In this document: positions 17,292 to 25,483 of the stretch, piece after piece
How the letters are laid out: each line of letters begins with the position of its first letter
Position numbering within the stretch: the first letter of the stretch is position 1
Source of the DNA: VXNE01 sp965116625
Lineage (GTDB): Bacteria > Pseudomonadota > Gammaproteobacteria > Pseudomonadales > Azotimanducaceae
DNA length: 64,000 bases
Reading direction: 5' to 3'
Assembly: GCA_965116625.1 (NCBI GenBank)
Contig: OZ220717.1
Location: 4,464,001-4,528,000 of the forward strand
Notes under the pieces: model-generated
The model's input: only the letters and a program-made list of their open reading frames with translations
Told to the model about the DNA's origin: nothing
Database searches by the model: none
Made by a program: the position numbers and the translations under genes

Positions 17292-18353
17292 ATGTCCCCA
17301 ATCAACCAGCGGCGACTCGAACTCTTCAAGTCGAACCGGCGCGGGTACTACTCGTTCTGGATCTTCCTGGTGCTGTTCGTGGCCTCGATGTTTGCCGAGT
17401 TCATCGCCAACGACAAACCGATCGTGTTCTCGTACAAGGGCGAGCTGCATTTCCCCATGTTCGCGATGTACACGGAGGTCGAACTCGGCGGCGTGCTGGA
17501 GACCGAGGCGGACTACCGCGATCCGTACGTGGCGGAGTTGATCAAGGCGGACGGCTGGGCGCTCTGGCCACCGGTGCGGTATTCCTACAACACTGTTGAC
17601 TACTCCTATGAGGTGACTCCGTCGCCGCCTGACGGCAGGCACTACCTCGGCACCGACGGTGGTGGAACGGACGTGTTCGCGAAGTTGCTGTATGGGTTCC
17701 GGCTGTCGGTGCTGTTCGGCTTGGCGCTAACGCTGATCAGTTCGTCGATCGGCGTGCTGGTTGGGGCAGTGCAGGGCTATTTCGGGGGGCTTGTCGACCT
17801 TCTGGGCCAGCGGGTGGTGGAGATCTTCGCGGGGCTGCCGATCCTGTTCGTGCTGATCATTCTCGCGAGCATTGTGGAGCCGAACGTGTTCTGGCTGCTG
17901 GGGATCCTGGGGCTGTTCAGTTGGATGGCACTGGTGGGCGTGGTGCGCGCCGAGTTCCTGCGGGCGCGGAACTACGAGTTTGTTCTGGCGGCGCGGTCGT
18001 TAGGGGTGTCGAACCTGACGATCCTTCGTCGGCATGTGTTGCCCAATGCGATGGTGGCGACGTTGACGTATCTGCCGTTCATATTGAACGGGTCGATCAC
18101 GGCGTTGACTGCGTTGGACTTCCTGGGATTTGGGTTGCCGATCGACTCGCCGTCATTGGGCCGGTTGCTGTCGTCGGCGAAGGCGAATCTTCAGGCGCCC
18201 TGGTTGGGGTTCTTTGTGTTCGTGACGTTGGCGATGTTGCTGACGTTGTTGATCTTTATTGGGGAGGCGGTGAGGGATGCGTTGGATCCGCGACGGGCAG
18301 TAGCGAAGGCGAGCGATCAGGGGGTTGGATTGGTGCCGGGGCAGGCGGCTTGA
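17292..18353 (+). CDS. yejE: ABC transporter permease, YejE type
   Basis: This 353-residue inner-membrane permease begins NQRRLELFKSNRRGYYSFWIF and contains FIANDKPIVFSYKGELHFP, both hallmarks of YejE. The EAA loop is AARSLGVSNLTILRRHVLPNA. A double-ATPase gene (yejF) normally follows, but the next gene is a convergent one 16 bases away, so the ATPase must come from elsewhere or is missing. From about 17650 the codons change from C-ending to G-ending and TTG-rich, unlike the first third of the gene or yejB, which may reflect a different history for this end. Confidence 0.92.
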   Translation: MSPINQRRLELFKSNRRGYYSFWIFLVLFVASMFAEFIANDKPIVFSYKGELHFPMFAMYTEVELGGVLETEADYRDPYVAELIKADGWALWPPVRYSYNTVDYSYEVTPSPPDGRHYLGTDGGGTDVFAKLLYGFRLSVLFGLALTLISSSIGVLVGAVQGYFGGLVDLLGQRVVEIFAGLPILFVLIILASIVEPNVFWLLGILGLFSWMALVGVVRAEFLRARNYEFVLAARSLGVSNLTILRRHVLPNAMVATLTYLPFILNGSITALTALDFLGFGLPIDSPSLGRLLSSAKANLQAPWLGFFVFVTLAMLLTLLIFIGEAVRDALDPRRAVAKASDQGVGLVPGQAA

Positions 18354-18369
18354 GTGATGCTCGGGGCCG

Positions 18370-19500
18370 TCAGCGACCAGCTTGGCGCCAGTCGTCAAGA
18401 CTGAGGATGTTCCGCAGAAACAGCTCGTACTGCTCTACAGGGTTCGAAGTCGGGCTCAGGCTGTGGCCGCCGCGTGAAGGCTGACTTTCCAGAAAGGCAT
18501 CCAGTTCGCCGGGCTTCAGCACGGGAATGTCCATTCCGGCGGGCCATCTGGACCGCGCTTCGCGAGCAGCATCGCCGTCGCCCCGTATCCTCAGTCCCTT
18601 AGAATCGTCTTGACCTTCCCTGGCGGTCCAGAACTGCTGTACCGCGTAATCGACGCTGTCCACCGCGTAGTAATAGAGGCGTCCTTTGCCGACCGCGTTC
18701 CAATTGGGGGCAACCATACCCTTCTTATGGTCGTCGAATCCCACGTAGTGGATTCGCCTAAGCAGAGTTTGGTGGCATCTGAGCTCGTACCAGCCCGCAT
18801 AGTTCTTGTCCGTCCGGATTTCCCCTCTCGTCCATTCTTGGTCACAGTCCATGAGATCTCCGGCCTCCGCCGTACGCAGGGTGAACTCTGGAAAGATGTC
18901 GTGGTGACAGCAGACGAACCCCTCGTCGTCCCGAATCGACCATCGCTCGGGTTCATCGAGACACCTCTTTGCTCTGTCTAGCGCCGGCACATCCAAGCCG
19001 AACCGCTCTCGCCACATCCGCTCAATCTCGTGTGGCTGGGCAGCACCCGTAGCAGGCGTGTTGGTGTCGCAAACGCGCGTGTAGACGTGATTCGCTCGGA
19101 CCTTCCCGATCCGCTCAACCAAGTAGAAAGGCTTCTTCGGCTCGTCTTCAATGACCAGCACGTCCACAAGCGCTTCGCCAATCTCGATCTCGCGGAGACG
19201 GAACGTCGGGAATCTTGACTGGAAGAACTTGTCCGCATTGTCCCGGAACATGCTCGCGATCTGCGCCTGCGTTCTACGCCCTTCGGTTTCTTCGATCGAC
19301 GATATCGCGAAGTCCGCGTCCCGTACGCGAAACACTAAGAACCGCGGACCATCATGATCGGCGTTCGCCAAGCACAATACATCGTGGATCAGATCTTCCT
19401 TCCGCGCGTGGTGCAGCTCTTTGAAGTCCCAATAGACATCTTCGGTCTTGCTGCCGATGAGATCTTGCACAATCTGGACAAGAGATCGGCCATCTACCAT
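18370..19500 (-). CDS. AlbA_2-like (Schlafen-type) domain protein
   Basis: This 376-residue cytosolic protein has an N-terminal domain resembling AlbA_2/Schlafen modules: VYWDFKELHHARKEDLIHDV, then LANADHDGPRFLVFRVRD. The C-terminal 200 residues are not recognised. AlbA_2 proteins are putative nucleic-acid-binding or ATP-binding regulators and occur in defence islands. ATG 19500 is preceded by GGGAGCG; a longer start at 19590 is possible. It is divergent from the XRE/ImmA gene, and the shared intergenic DNA contains operator-like repeats, suggesting co-regulation. Confidence 0.6.
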   Translation of the reverse strand: MVDGRSLVQIVQDLIGSKTEDVYWDFKELHHARKEDLIHDVLCLANADHDGPRFLVFRVRDADFAISSIEETEGRRTQAQIASMFRDNADKFFQSRFPTFRLREIEIGEALVDVLVIEDEPKKPFYLVERIGKVRANHVYTRVCDTNTPATGAAQPHEIERMWRERFGLDVPALDRAKRCLDEPERWSIRDDEGFVCCHHDIFPEFTLRTAEAGDLMDCDQEWTRGEIRTDKNYAGWYELRCHQTLLRRIHYVGFDDHKKGMVAPNWNAVGKGRLYYYAVDSVDYAVQQFWTAREGQDDSKGLRIRGDGDAAREARSRWPAGMDIPVLKPGELDAFLESQPSRGGHSLSPTSNPVEQYELFLRNILSLDDWRQAGR

Positions 19501-19603
19501 GGCTATTCGCTCCCGTGAGGCGACAAAAAATCGATGAGTTGGAAATCTCAGCCAGCCCTCCAGTGTGGTCAAGGAGTTTCGCCACCTCATCGAACCTGCG
19601 TCG

Positions 19604-19637
19604 TTTACAAAACGATGTAATTCTTACAAAATGTAAA
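19604..19637. promoter_or_regulatory. double TTACA-TGTAA operator-like repeats
   Basis: Two inverted repeats lie side by side just upstream of the XRE/ImmA start: TTACAAAACGATGTAA at 19605-19620 and TTACAAAATGTAA at 19624-19636. The half-sites TTACA/TGTAA are identical. In position and form they fit an XRE-type repressor site controlling this gene and perhaps the divergent AlbA_2-like gene. Confidence 0.45.
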
Positions 19638-19664
19638 TCAGAGAGCCAATAGCGAAGGGAAAGA

Positions 19665-20741
19665 ATGATCGGAATACGACTCAAGCTCGCGAGGACGGCC
19701 GCCGGGCTCTCGCTGCGGAACCTCGCGGCTGCCATCGACCATCTGGTTACGGCGCAGGCCATCGGCAAGTATGAGCGCAATGAAACCATGCCGGGCAGCG
19801 GCGTTCTCATCGCGCTTGCCGACGCCCTGCACACGTCTGTCGACTACCTGCTCGGGGACCCCGACCTGGTCCTGGAGGTTCTGGAGTTCAGGAAGAACGC
19901 ATTCACGACGAAGCGTGGCGAAGCCAAGGTCGAAGCTACGGTCCTCGCGCATCTCGAACGGTATCTCGCCATCGAGGACATCCTGCAATTGTCCAGTGCC
20001 CAGTGGGATGAACCGCGCGACGCGCCCTATCCGGTGTTGCGCGATCCGATCGAGTCCGACCGCGCAGCAGAGGCGCTCCGACGGCACTGGGGCTTGGGAC
20101 ACGAGCCCATTCCCAACCTTGTCGAGCTTCTCGAGGAACGCGGCATAAAAGTATTCGCTGTCCCGCTTGGCAGCGTGGGCGGTCTCGCCGCGCGCGCCGG
20201 TCGACCCGGTCATCCGTCAGTTCCCTTCGTCGTCGTCAACGCCAACGACTGGGGCGAGCGCCAGCGGTTCACCATCTCGCACGAACTCGGCCACATCGTG
20301 CTCGACATCGCCCCAGGTCTGAATACGGAACGGGTTGCGCACCACTTTGCTGGTGCCTTCCTAATGCCGGCCGAGGCGTTGTGGCTCGAAGTCGGCAAGC
20401 ACCGATCAGCCATAGCCCTCGGCGAGCTCCTCGCGCTGAAACGCGTCTTTGGCGTCAGCATCCAGGCGCTGACCCACCGCTGTCGGGACCTCGGCATCAT
20501 CGGCGTGGCCACCTACCGTGCTCTGTTCAATGAGTTCGACCAGCTCGGGTGGCGCTCACCCCCCTACGAAGAGTATGGCGCCATGTCCGGCGAGAAGCCG
20601 AACCGTTTCCAGCGACTCTGTCTGCGTGCGCTGGCCGAAGGCGCCATCAGCGATTCGAAAGCGGCCGAACTCCTCGACGTCCCCATTATCGAGGTCGACC
20701 AGTACATGCGCGGCACGCTGCCCGAAGCGACGCCTGCGTAG
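19665..20741 (+). CDS. XRE-family regulator with ImmA/IrrE metallopeptidase domain
   Basis: This 358-residue protein has an N-terminal HTH (RLKLARTAAGLSLRNLAAAI, then AQAIGKYERNETMPG). An ImmA/IrrE-type zinc peptidase follows with HELGH at residues 206-210. The usual third-ligand motif (EAN-x-FA) reads VAHHFAGAFLMP, so the Glu is replaced and a His may substitute. The family cleaves or senses regulators in mobile elements and toxin-antitoxin modules. The next gene, a PIN protein, starts seven bases after the stop, so the two form a probable two-gene module. ATG 19665 follows AGGGAAAG. Confidence 0.85.
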   Translation: MIGIRLKLARTAAGLSLRNLAAAIDHLVTAQAIGKYERNETMPGSGVLIALADALHTSVDYLLGDPDLVLEVLEFRKNAFTTKRGEAKVEATVLAHLERYLAIEDILQLSSAQWDEPRDAPYPVLRDPIESDRAAEALRRHWGLGHEPIPNLVELLEERGIKVFAVPLGSVGGLAARAGRPGHPSVPFVVVNANDWGERQRFTISHELGHIVLDIAPGLNTERVAHHFAGAFLMPAEALWLEVGKHRSAIALGELLALKRVFGVSIQALTHRCRDLGIIGVATYRALFNEFDQLGWRSPPYEEYGAMSGEKPNRFQRLCLRALAEGAISDSKAAELLDVPIIEVDQYMRGTLPEATPA

Positions 20742-20747
20742 TAATCC

Positions 20748-21248
20748 GTGATTCGTCGAGTGGTCGTATCGGACTCCTCTGTGCTCATCGATCTCGAACG
20801 CGGATCCCTATTCGAGGCGGCTTTCTCGATGCAGCTTGAGTTCTGCGTCCCGGATCTGCTGTATCGGCGCGAACTGCAACCGTACGGCGGGGATCGCCTC
20901 GTCGCCATGGGTCTCAAGGTCCTCGACCTCGACGGCGAAGGAGTAGTTCGCGCGGCACGCTATCGCCGAACAGTACCAGCCTTGTCGTTGTCCGACGCGT
21001 TCGCGTTGGCCTTGGCCCATCGCACTGGCAGCACCCTGCTCACGGGCGATGCTCGTCTCCGCCGCCTCGCACACGACGAGAACGTTGTCTGCCACGGCGT
21101 GCTCTGGCTCTTGGACCAGATGCATGACGAGCGGACTGCGACGCCCCGACAGTTGTACGATGGCTTGATCAGCATCCGTGATCACCCGCGTTGCAGGCTT
21201 CCCCGGACCGAGGTCAACAAGCGCCTGAAGACGTTTCGATCACGGTGA
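20748..21248 (+). CDS. PIN-domain protein, partner of the XRE/ImmA gene
   Basis: This 166-residue protein looks like an intact PIN-like nuclease: VVVSDSSVLIDLERG carries the first acidic site, LSLSDAFALALAHRTG the helix with the central Asp, and LLTGDARLRRLA the third acidic strand. PIN toxins cut RNA. Its position directly behind the XRE/ImmA peptidase suggests that the peptidase/regulator acts as its antitoxin or control element. A decayed copy of its last 20 or so codons lies at 21662-21751. This is the only PIN gene in the window that appears functional. Confidence 0.8.
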   Translation: MIRRVVVSDSSVLIDLERGSLFEAAFSMQLEFCVPDLLYRRELQPYGGDRLVAMGLKVLDLDGEGVVRAARYRRTVPALSLSDAFALALAHRTGSTLLTGDARLRRLAHDENVVCHGVLWLLDQMHDERTATPRQLYDGLISIRDHPRCRLPRTEVNKRLKTFRSR

Positions 21249-21289
21249 CCGCAGCCCCTACCCGAGCGCTGCCGACTGGGCCGCAAAGG

Positions 21290-21397
21290 CTCGCCGCGAG
21301 TGTTCTTGGTTATCGGCACGACCGTAACCACGCCGCGTTTTGCCGCTGACGCGCTCTCGTTCGCCCGTCTATCATGCTGACCGATCGAAAGCCGCCT
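21290..21397 (-). pseudogene. MazF-type toxin relic
   Basis: Directly after, and in frame with, the TAG of the MazE-type antitoxin, the DNA reads HDRRANESASAAKRGVVTVV and continues PITKNT. This is the central strand region of MazF toxins (commonly IVSND-x-x-NE-x-x-x-RGVVTVVPITSNT). The N-terminal segment with the RG-D-x-Y start is deleted, and the C-terminal part is replaced by unrelated sequence up to the PIN gene. It lacks a start codon. Confidence 0.7.
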
Positions 21398-21628
21398 CTA
21401 TAGCGGGGACCATGGCGTCAAACCATCAGGGGATGGTCGGTCCCACGTCCTATCATCCTCCTCATCCCATTCTGTCCACGCTGAAGCGTAGTCCTCAGCA
21501 AGTTCCGACGTACGCAACAGGCGGAGCGCAGTTCGAATGACGCCCGACCTCGATTCGATGCCATGCGAACGCGCATAGGCGTCCACAAATCCGACATCCT
21601 CTTCCGGGAGGCTGATGCTGAGTTTCAT
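21398..21628 (-). CDS. MazE-type ribbon-helix-helix antitoxin
   Basis: This 76-residue protein begins MKLSISLPEEDVGFVDAYAR and continues SRSGVIRTALRLLR, a ribbon-helix-helix domain as in mycobacterial MazE antitoxins. The acidic C-terminus (YASAWTEWDEEDDRTW) is the expected toxin-wrapping segment. The toxin it should bind exists only as the MazF relic downstream. The gene is flanked by the intact PIN gene and a relic of that gene's 3' end, so this segment may have inserted or recombined between two PIN copies. Confidence 0.8.
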   Translation of the reverse strand: MKLSISLPEEDVGFVDAYARSHGIESRSGVIRTALRLLRTSELAEDYASAWTEWDEEDDRTWDRPSPDGLTPWSPL

Positions 21629-21661
21629 TGGACTCTGCCCGTGCTAACGCCAATACGGCAA

Positions 21662-21751
21662 GGGTACTACGACCACCCGCGTTGCAGACTTCCCGGCGCG
21701 GAGGTCAACAAACGCTTACAGACATTCGAGCACGGCGGTCAAAGCGCCTGA
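21662..21751 (+). pseudogene. relic of the 3' end of a PIN gene
   Basis: The stretch YYDHPRCRLPGAEVNKRLQT closely matches the C-terminus of the intact PIN protein (RDHPRCRLPRTEVNKRLKTF), and the nucleotide match extends across about 70 bases. No upstream PIN core precedes it. It is best read as the surviving end of a second PIN copy, from which the front was lost when the MazE/MazF segment came to lie between the copies. Confidence 0.65.
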
Positions 21752-21901
21752 CCCGTAACGGGCGGACCGTCCCAACGATGACGACGCTGGTCCCCACACT
21801 CCCCATGGGACTTGTCCTGCGACACAATACATCCTCGCACCCGCTTCAACGGAGCTGGGCTCGAGCCCAGATCAACCACTCACTCTGCAAGGAAGATCGC
21901 A

Positions 21902-22699
21902 ATGCCGCAAAGACAGGAATCTCTGCTCGGAGATCTGATCTACATGCATTGGGGCGTCAGCGTGGTGCTTTCGGCTTTTGCGTACGTTGGGCTGGCGGTG
22001 GTACTCCCGCATTACTGTAGTGGCGATTCGTGCGGCCCGGCACTTCGCCCGTTTGTGTCTGTACTTTCTACAATGGCGCCATTTGTCGCTTTGGCGCTGC
22101 TGATTCCTGCCCCATTTTCCGCGTTGCGAGCCTGGAAAGAGCGTCGGCTACTGGACCGCCAGCAGAACTTGGAGTCGATTCGGGAATTGCACTGGAAGGA
22201 CTTCGAGAGCCTCCTCGGCGAGTACTACCGGCGACAGGGCTTCAAGGTGGAAGGAAACAGGCAAGGAGGCGCGGATGGCGGCGTCGACCTAAGGCTCCGG
22301 GACAAGGAAGGCTTGCACGTTGTCCAATGCAAACAGTGGCGGGCACGGCAGGTCGGCGTCTCAATCGCGAGGGAACTATTGGGCGTCATGGTCGACCAGG
22401 ATGCATATGGCGGGAGCATCGTCACCTCCGGAACTTTTACCAAAGGAGCCAGGCAATTCGCCAAAGGCAAGCGTATGGAGCTTGTCGATGGGGCGCGGCT
22501 GGAACGCATGATCATGGAGGTTCGTCGCGGCAAGCAGGCGGATCCCGTTCGGCCCGATTTTGCCGAGACAGAGGGTGACACGCCATGTCCACGTTGCGGT
22601 TCACCACTTGTGCTGAGGACAGCCCGACGCGGACCTAACGCCGGATCGGAGTTCTACGGCTGTTCGTCTTTTCCGAAGTGCCGGTATATCAAACCGTAG
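21902..22699 (+). CDS. membrane-anchored Mrr-type restriction endonuclease
   Basis: This 265-residue protein has two N-terminal membrane helices (around residues 15-37 and 50-75). A restriction-endonuclease domain of Mrr type follows: HWKDFESLLGEYYRRQGFKV, then the catalytic Asp in GGADGGVDLRL and the QxK pair in VVQCKQW. It ends with a topoisomerase-like zinc finger (CPRCGSPLVLRTARRG and FYGCSSFPKC). Such enzymes cut modified or foreign DNA near the membrane. ATG 21902 follows AAGGAAG. The neighbouring genes include toxin-antitoxin relics and a NYN protein. Confidence 0.85.
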   Translation: MPQRQESLLGDLIYMHWGVSVVLSAFAYVGLAVVLPHYCSGDSCGPALRPFVSVLSTMAPFVALALLIPAPFSALRAWKERRLLDRQQNLESIRELHWKDFESLLGEYYRRQGFKVEGNRQGGADGGVDLRLRDKEGLHVVQCKQWRARQVGVSIARELLGVMVDQDAYGGSIVTSGTFTKGARQFAKGKRMELVDGARLERMIMEVRRGKQADPVRPDFAETEGDTPCPRCGSPLVLRTARRGPNAGSEFYGCSSFPKCRYIKP

Positions 22700-22792
22700 G
22701 CCCGGAGCGGTGACGGCGCACAGCAGTTCCGTGCAGTCGGCGTGTGAGACAATCGAGCGCAAGTCAGGCCCAAGTGTCCGGCGGAGGAGAGC

Positions 22793-24049
22793 GTGATCGC
22801 GGCTGCGGAGGGTGAAGTAGCCCTTCTGATCGACTTCGAGAACCTGGTGAGGTCGGTGGACGAGGAGGACATCGACTGTGAGGCGGTCGTCCGCCTGGCG
22901 GACGAGTACGGACGGGTTCTGGTCGCCAACGCGTACGCGGACTGGCGAATGAAGGACGTGAACCAGTACCAGTCCGACCTCTACGGACTCGGGATCGAAC
23001 TGGTCCATGTATTCGGCCAGCGGCGCGGCGCGCTGCTCAAGAACGCGGTTGACGTGAAGATGGCCGTCGACGCGGTGAGCCTGATCTCCTCGCTTCCCCA
23101 CATAGACATCTACGTTATCGTGTCGGGTGACCGGGACTTCATCCATGTGCTGAAGGAGCTCCGGCGCCATGGGAAGACGGTGATCGGCGTTTCTCCGAAC
23201 AGCGCGGTGAGCAGCGATTTCTCGTCCCTGTGCGATCGTTTCGTGCGCTACGAAGCGCTCACGTCGACAGTGGAGCCGACGGGTGTGGAGAGCATCGTGG
23301 AGGTGCGAGCGAAGCTCGCCGAGATCGTGCGGGACAATCCCGATGGCCTGCATGGCTCCGAGGTCAAGACAATGCTACGACGCGCGCTGTCTTCGAGTTT
23401 CGACGAGAGTGCCTATGGCTTCGCGAGCTTCGGGAGTTTCCTCGGAGACATGAACGAGGTCGTGAGGGTGGTGCCGGCACCCGCCACCGGAGGCGACATG
23501 CGGGTGTACCCCGCTTCGATCGGAGGGACCGACTCGACCGACGCCAAGGCGTCCCGCCTAGTCCGGCAGGTCAAGTTGGCGAAGATGGGCTACGAGGGCG
23601 ACGCGCCTCGCCGCCGGCGCGTCCTTTCACGACTGTTCGACGTAATGACGCACGCGGACGCAACGTTCACTCTGAGCGATGTGCACGGTTCGATGCAGCA
23701 GCCGGACGACGATGCACCCTCGTCGCTCTCGGACATCGTGAAGTACGCCCGGATCCTAAGGATGGGCGGTGCACTGGTGGTGGAAGAAAGTTCGGAAGAT
23801 GTGTTCTTCCGAGACAGGAGCATGTCGCTCGCCACCGATGTCAGCACAGTGGAATCCCTGATCCTCGCATACGAAGCTACCATCACGACGCGACTCGTAG
23901 TGGTCGCTGGCGAAACACCGATCGACGCCACAATGGTATGCGCCGTGCTGGGACTCGATCACCATGCTTCGAGCGATCTGGATTACTGCGACAAAGTTCT
24001 GAGCTCCGCCAGGCGTCGCGCGGCCACTCTTGCGCAGCGGAGTGCCTGA
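22793..24049 (+). CDS. NYN-domain nuclease with LOTUS/OST-HTH domain
   Basis: This 418-residue protein has an N-terminal NYN (PIN-like) RNase domain of the LabA/DUF88 type, with acidic residues in LLIDFENL (Asp14), NAVDVKMAVDA and VIVSGDRDF. A LOTUS/OST-HTH RNA-binding domain follows at about residues 170-230 (VRAKLAEIVRDNPDGLHGSE, then FASFGSFLGDM). The C-terminal half is not recognised. NYN-LOTUS proteins degrade or bind structured RNA. The start is GTG 22793 with GCGGAGGAGA directly upstream. The following frameshifted gene begins 17 bases after the stop, so they were probably an operon. Confidence 0.8.
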   Translation: MIAAAEGEVALLIDFENLVRSVDEEDIDCEAVVRLADEYGRVLVANAYADWRMKDVNQYQSDLYGLGIELVHVFGQRRGALLKNAVDVKMAVDAVSLISSLPHIDIYVIVSGDRDFIHVLKELRRHGKTVIGVSPNSAVSSDFSSLCDRFVRYEALTSTVEPTGVESIVEVRAKLAEIVRDNPDGLHGSEVKTMLRRALSSSFDESAYGFASFGSFLGDMNEVVRVVPAPATGGDMRVYPASIGGTDSTDAKASRLVRQVKLAKMGYEGDAPRRRRVLSRLFDVMTHADATFTLSDVHGSMQQPDDDAPSSLSDIVKYARILRMGGALVVEESSEDVFFRDRSMSLATDVSTVESLILAYEATITTRLVVVAGETPIDATMVCAVLGLDHHASSDLDYCDKVLSSARRRAATLAQRSA

Positions 24050-24065
24050 CGGCATACAGGACGGG

Positions 24066-25002
24066 ATGTCTAGGGAGGTGGTCCGCGTCATCGTTCGGGG
24101 CTGGACCTATTTCAAAGGGCAACTGGACAACCGCAAGGAAGCCCGCGCGATGCTATTGGATGCGTTGGCGTCAACCAGTTGGCAGTTGGCCTGCCGACGG
24201 AGCGACCCTGGCTGTCACCCTAGGCGGCTTTATCCGAACGCGACTGCCCCCCGACTACGACGGCGGCAGGGGATGGAAATCCAAGAACGGCGACCTCCCG
24301 AACCTCATTCCGCCTGCGGAAGCGGCTGTCAAGGCAGTGGTTTCCGGCGACGTTCTGGATTCGGCGAGGTCACGAGCGCGGTTCCTCACCCTTGGCGTCG
24401 ATCTCAACATCGAGCGGAACAAGGAGGAACGGCTGCAAGATAATCACCCATGTCGACCGACATGTCCTTCTACGTGCACGCACGCCGAGTTGGTCGCGAT
24501 CCTCGACGCGAGCTCCGACACAGTCGTCCGCTGGACCGGCAAATCCTATCCGTTGGATTCGCAACAACACACACTCGTGCATGTGACAGACCTCCGCTCG
24601 CATCTGCTTGACATCGGGTCCGAGCGTCTCCTCGTCCTGGGCTGCCACGATCTGCTGATGTTTATCGACCGAGGCAGAAAGTCCTCATCCCTACCTACAC
24701 CCAAAGAGACCCGCCGACATCGCATGCGCAACCTCGCCCGCAAGGTCCAGCCGACGATGATTCTGCACTATCCCCACTCTACGTACTCACCCAGAGTCTG
24801 GGGTTCCGCATGGGGTGCCACTCGATCAATGCTGCCCACCACGCGTGTCTGGGCATCTGGTATCGCGTTTTGTGGCAACCCGAAGCCGAAACGTGGGTGT
24901 GAACCCTGGCAAACTCTGGATGGCACCCGACTCGCCACAGCGTCCAAAGCTGGGGTGCACGACGTGGTCATCAAGGGCTGCGGCTGCCAGCCACAGCGAT
25001 GA
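24066..25002 (+). pseudogene. unknown protein, frameshifted, partner of the NYN gene
   Basis: From ATG 24066 the frame reads MSREVVRVIVRGWTYFKGQL to about base 24190. The continuation then lies in the next frame (GATLAVTLGGFIRTRLPPDY) to the stop at 25002. The joined product would have about 310 residues, with HAELVAILDASSDTVVRWTG and SERLLVLGCHDLLMFIDRG in the middle. No known domain is recognised. A single-base indel near 24185-24195 separates the parts, so either the gene is newly broken or an assembly error is present. Confidence 0.5.
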
Positions 25003-25115
25003 CAATCGGCCGTCCCGAAGCGCGACCACGAAATGGGGTCGGAGATCCTCCGTTTTGTCCGCTTTTCTTGTCCCGGCAACTGCTCGCTTTCGTCCACACG
25101 CCGACGCCCAGTTCG

Positions 25116-25143
25116 TTTGCCCCCCTTTCGACATGCGTATACA
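25116..25143 (+). promoter_or_regulatory. possible promoter of the RelB-type antitoxin
   Basis: A TTTGCC hexamer at 25116-25121 and TATACA at 25138-25143 are separated by 16 bases, about 50 bases before the antitoxin start. The -10 element is good and the -35 weak. Confidence 0.35.
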
Positions 25144-25192
25144 GTCGAACCCGCTCGCTGGCAGTTGCGGCGAACTCTCGCAGGGGGTCGAA

Positions 25193-25450
25193 GTGAAAGT
25201 CACAGTGCGCGTGGACGTGGAACGGGACGTCAGGGACGAGGCCGCGCGCCAGCTCGCCGAACAGGGCCTCACCATCCACGAGATCATGCGCATCGTCCTC
25301 GAACGGGCGGCAGCGGGGTGCGGGCCGGACTTCGGAGCGCTGGTGCCCAACGCCACTACCGTAGAAGCCATCGAGGCCGCTCGGCGCGGCGAGGTCGTCG
25401 AACTCGGGACGCCCGCCGAAGCGCTCGCCGAACTCAACGGCGACGACTAA
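25193..25450 (+). CDS. RelB/DinJ-family antitoxin
   Basis: This 85-residue protein starts with GTG 25193, preceded by AGGGGG. It has the ribbon-helix-helix start VKVTVRVDVERDVRDEAARQ and the family motif GLTIHEIMRIVLERAA. The C-terminal toxin-binding arm reads VPNATTVEAIEAARRGEVVE and ends EALAELNGDD, as in DinJ-type antitoxins. The YafQ-type toxin downstream is only a relic, so this antitoxin too stands alone. Confidence 0.85.
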   Translation: MKVTVRVDVERDVRDEAARQLAEQGLTIHEIMRIVLERAAAGCGPDFGALVPNATTVEAIEAARRGEVVELGTPAEALAELNGDD

Positions 25451-25483
25451 GGACTGCGGTCGCGACGCGGATGGCAACGACAG

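Noticed and set aside
16059..17642. A 527-residue open frame on the minus strand
   Set aside because: It is opposite yejB and parts of yejA and yejE and is rich in Asp, Arg and His in the pattern of an antisense frame.
23230..24049. Part of a 590-residue plus-strand frame overlapping the NYN gene
   Set aside because: Up to the end of the NYN gene this frame is a shadow; only its later part, beyond about 24190, continues the frameshifted partner gene.
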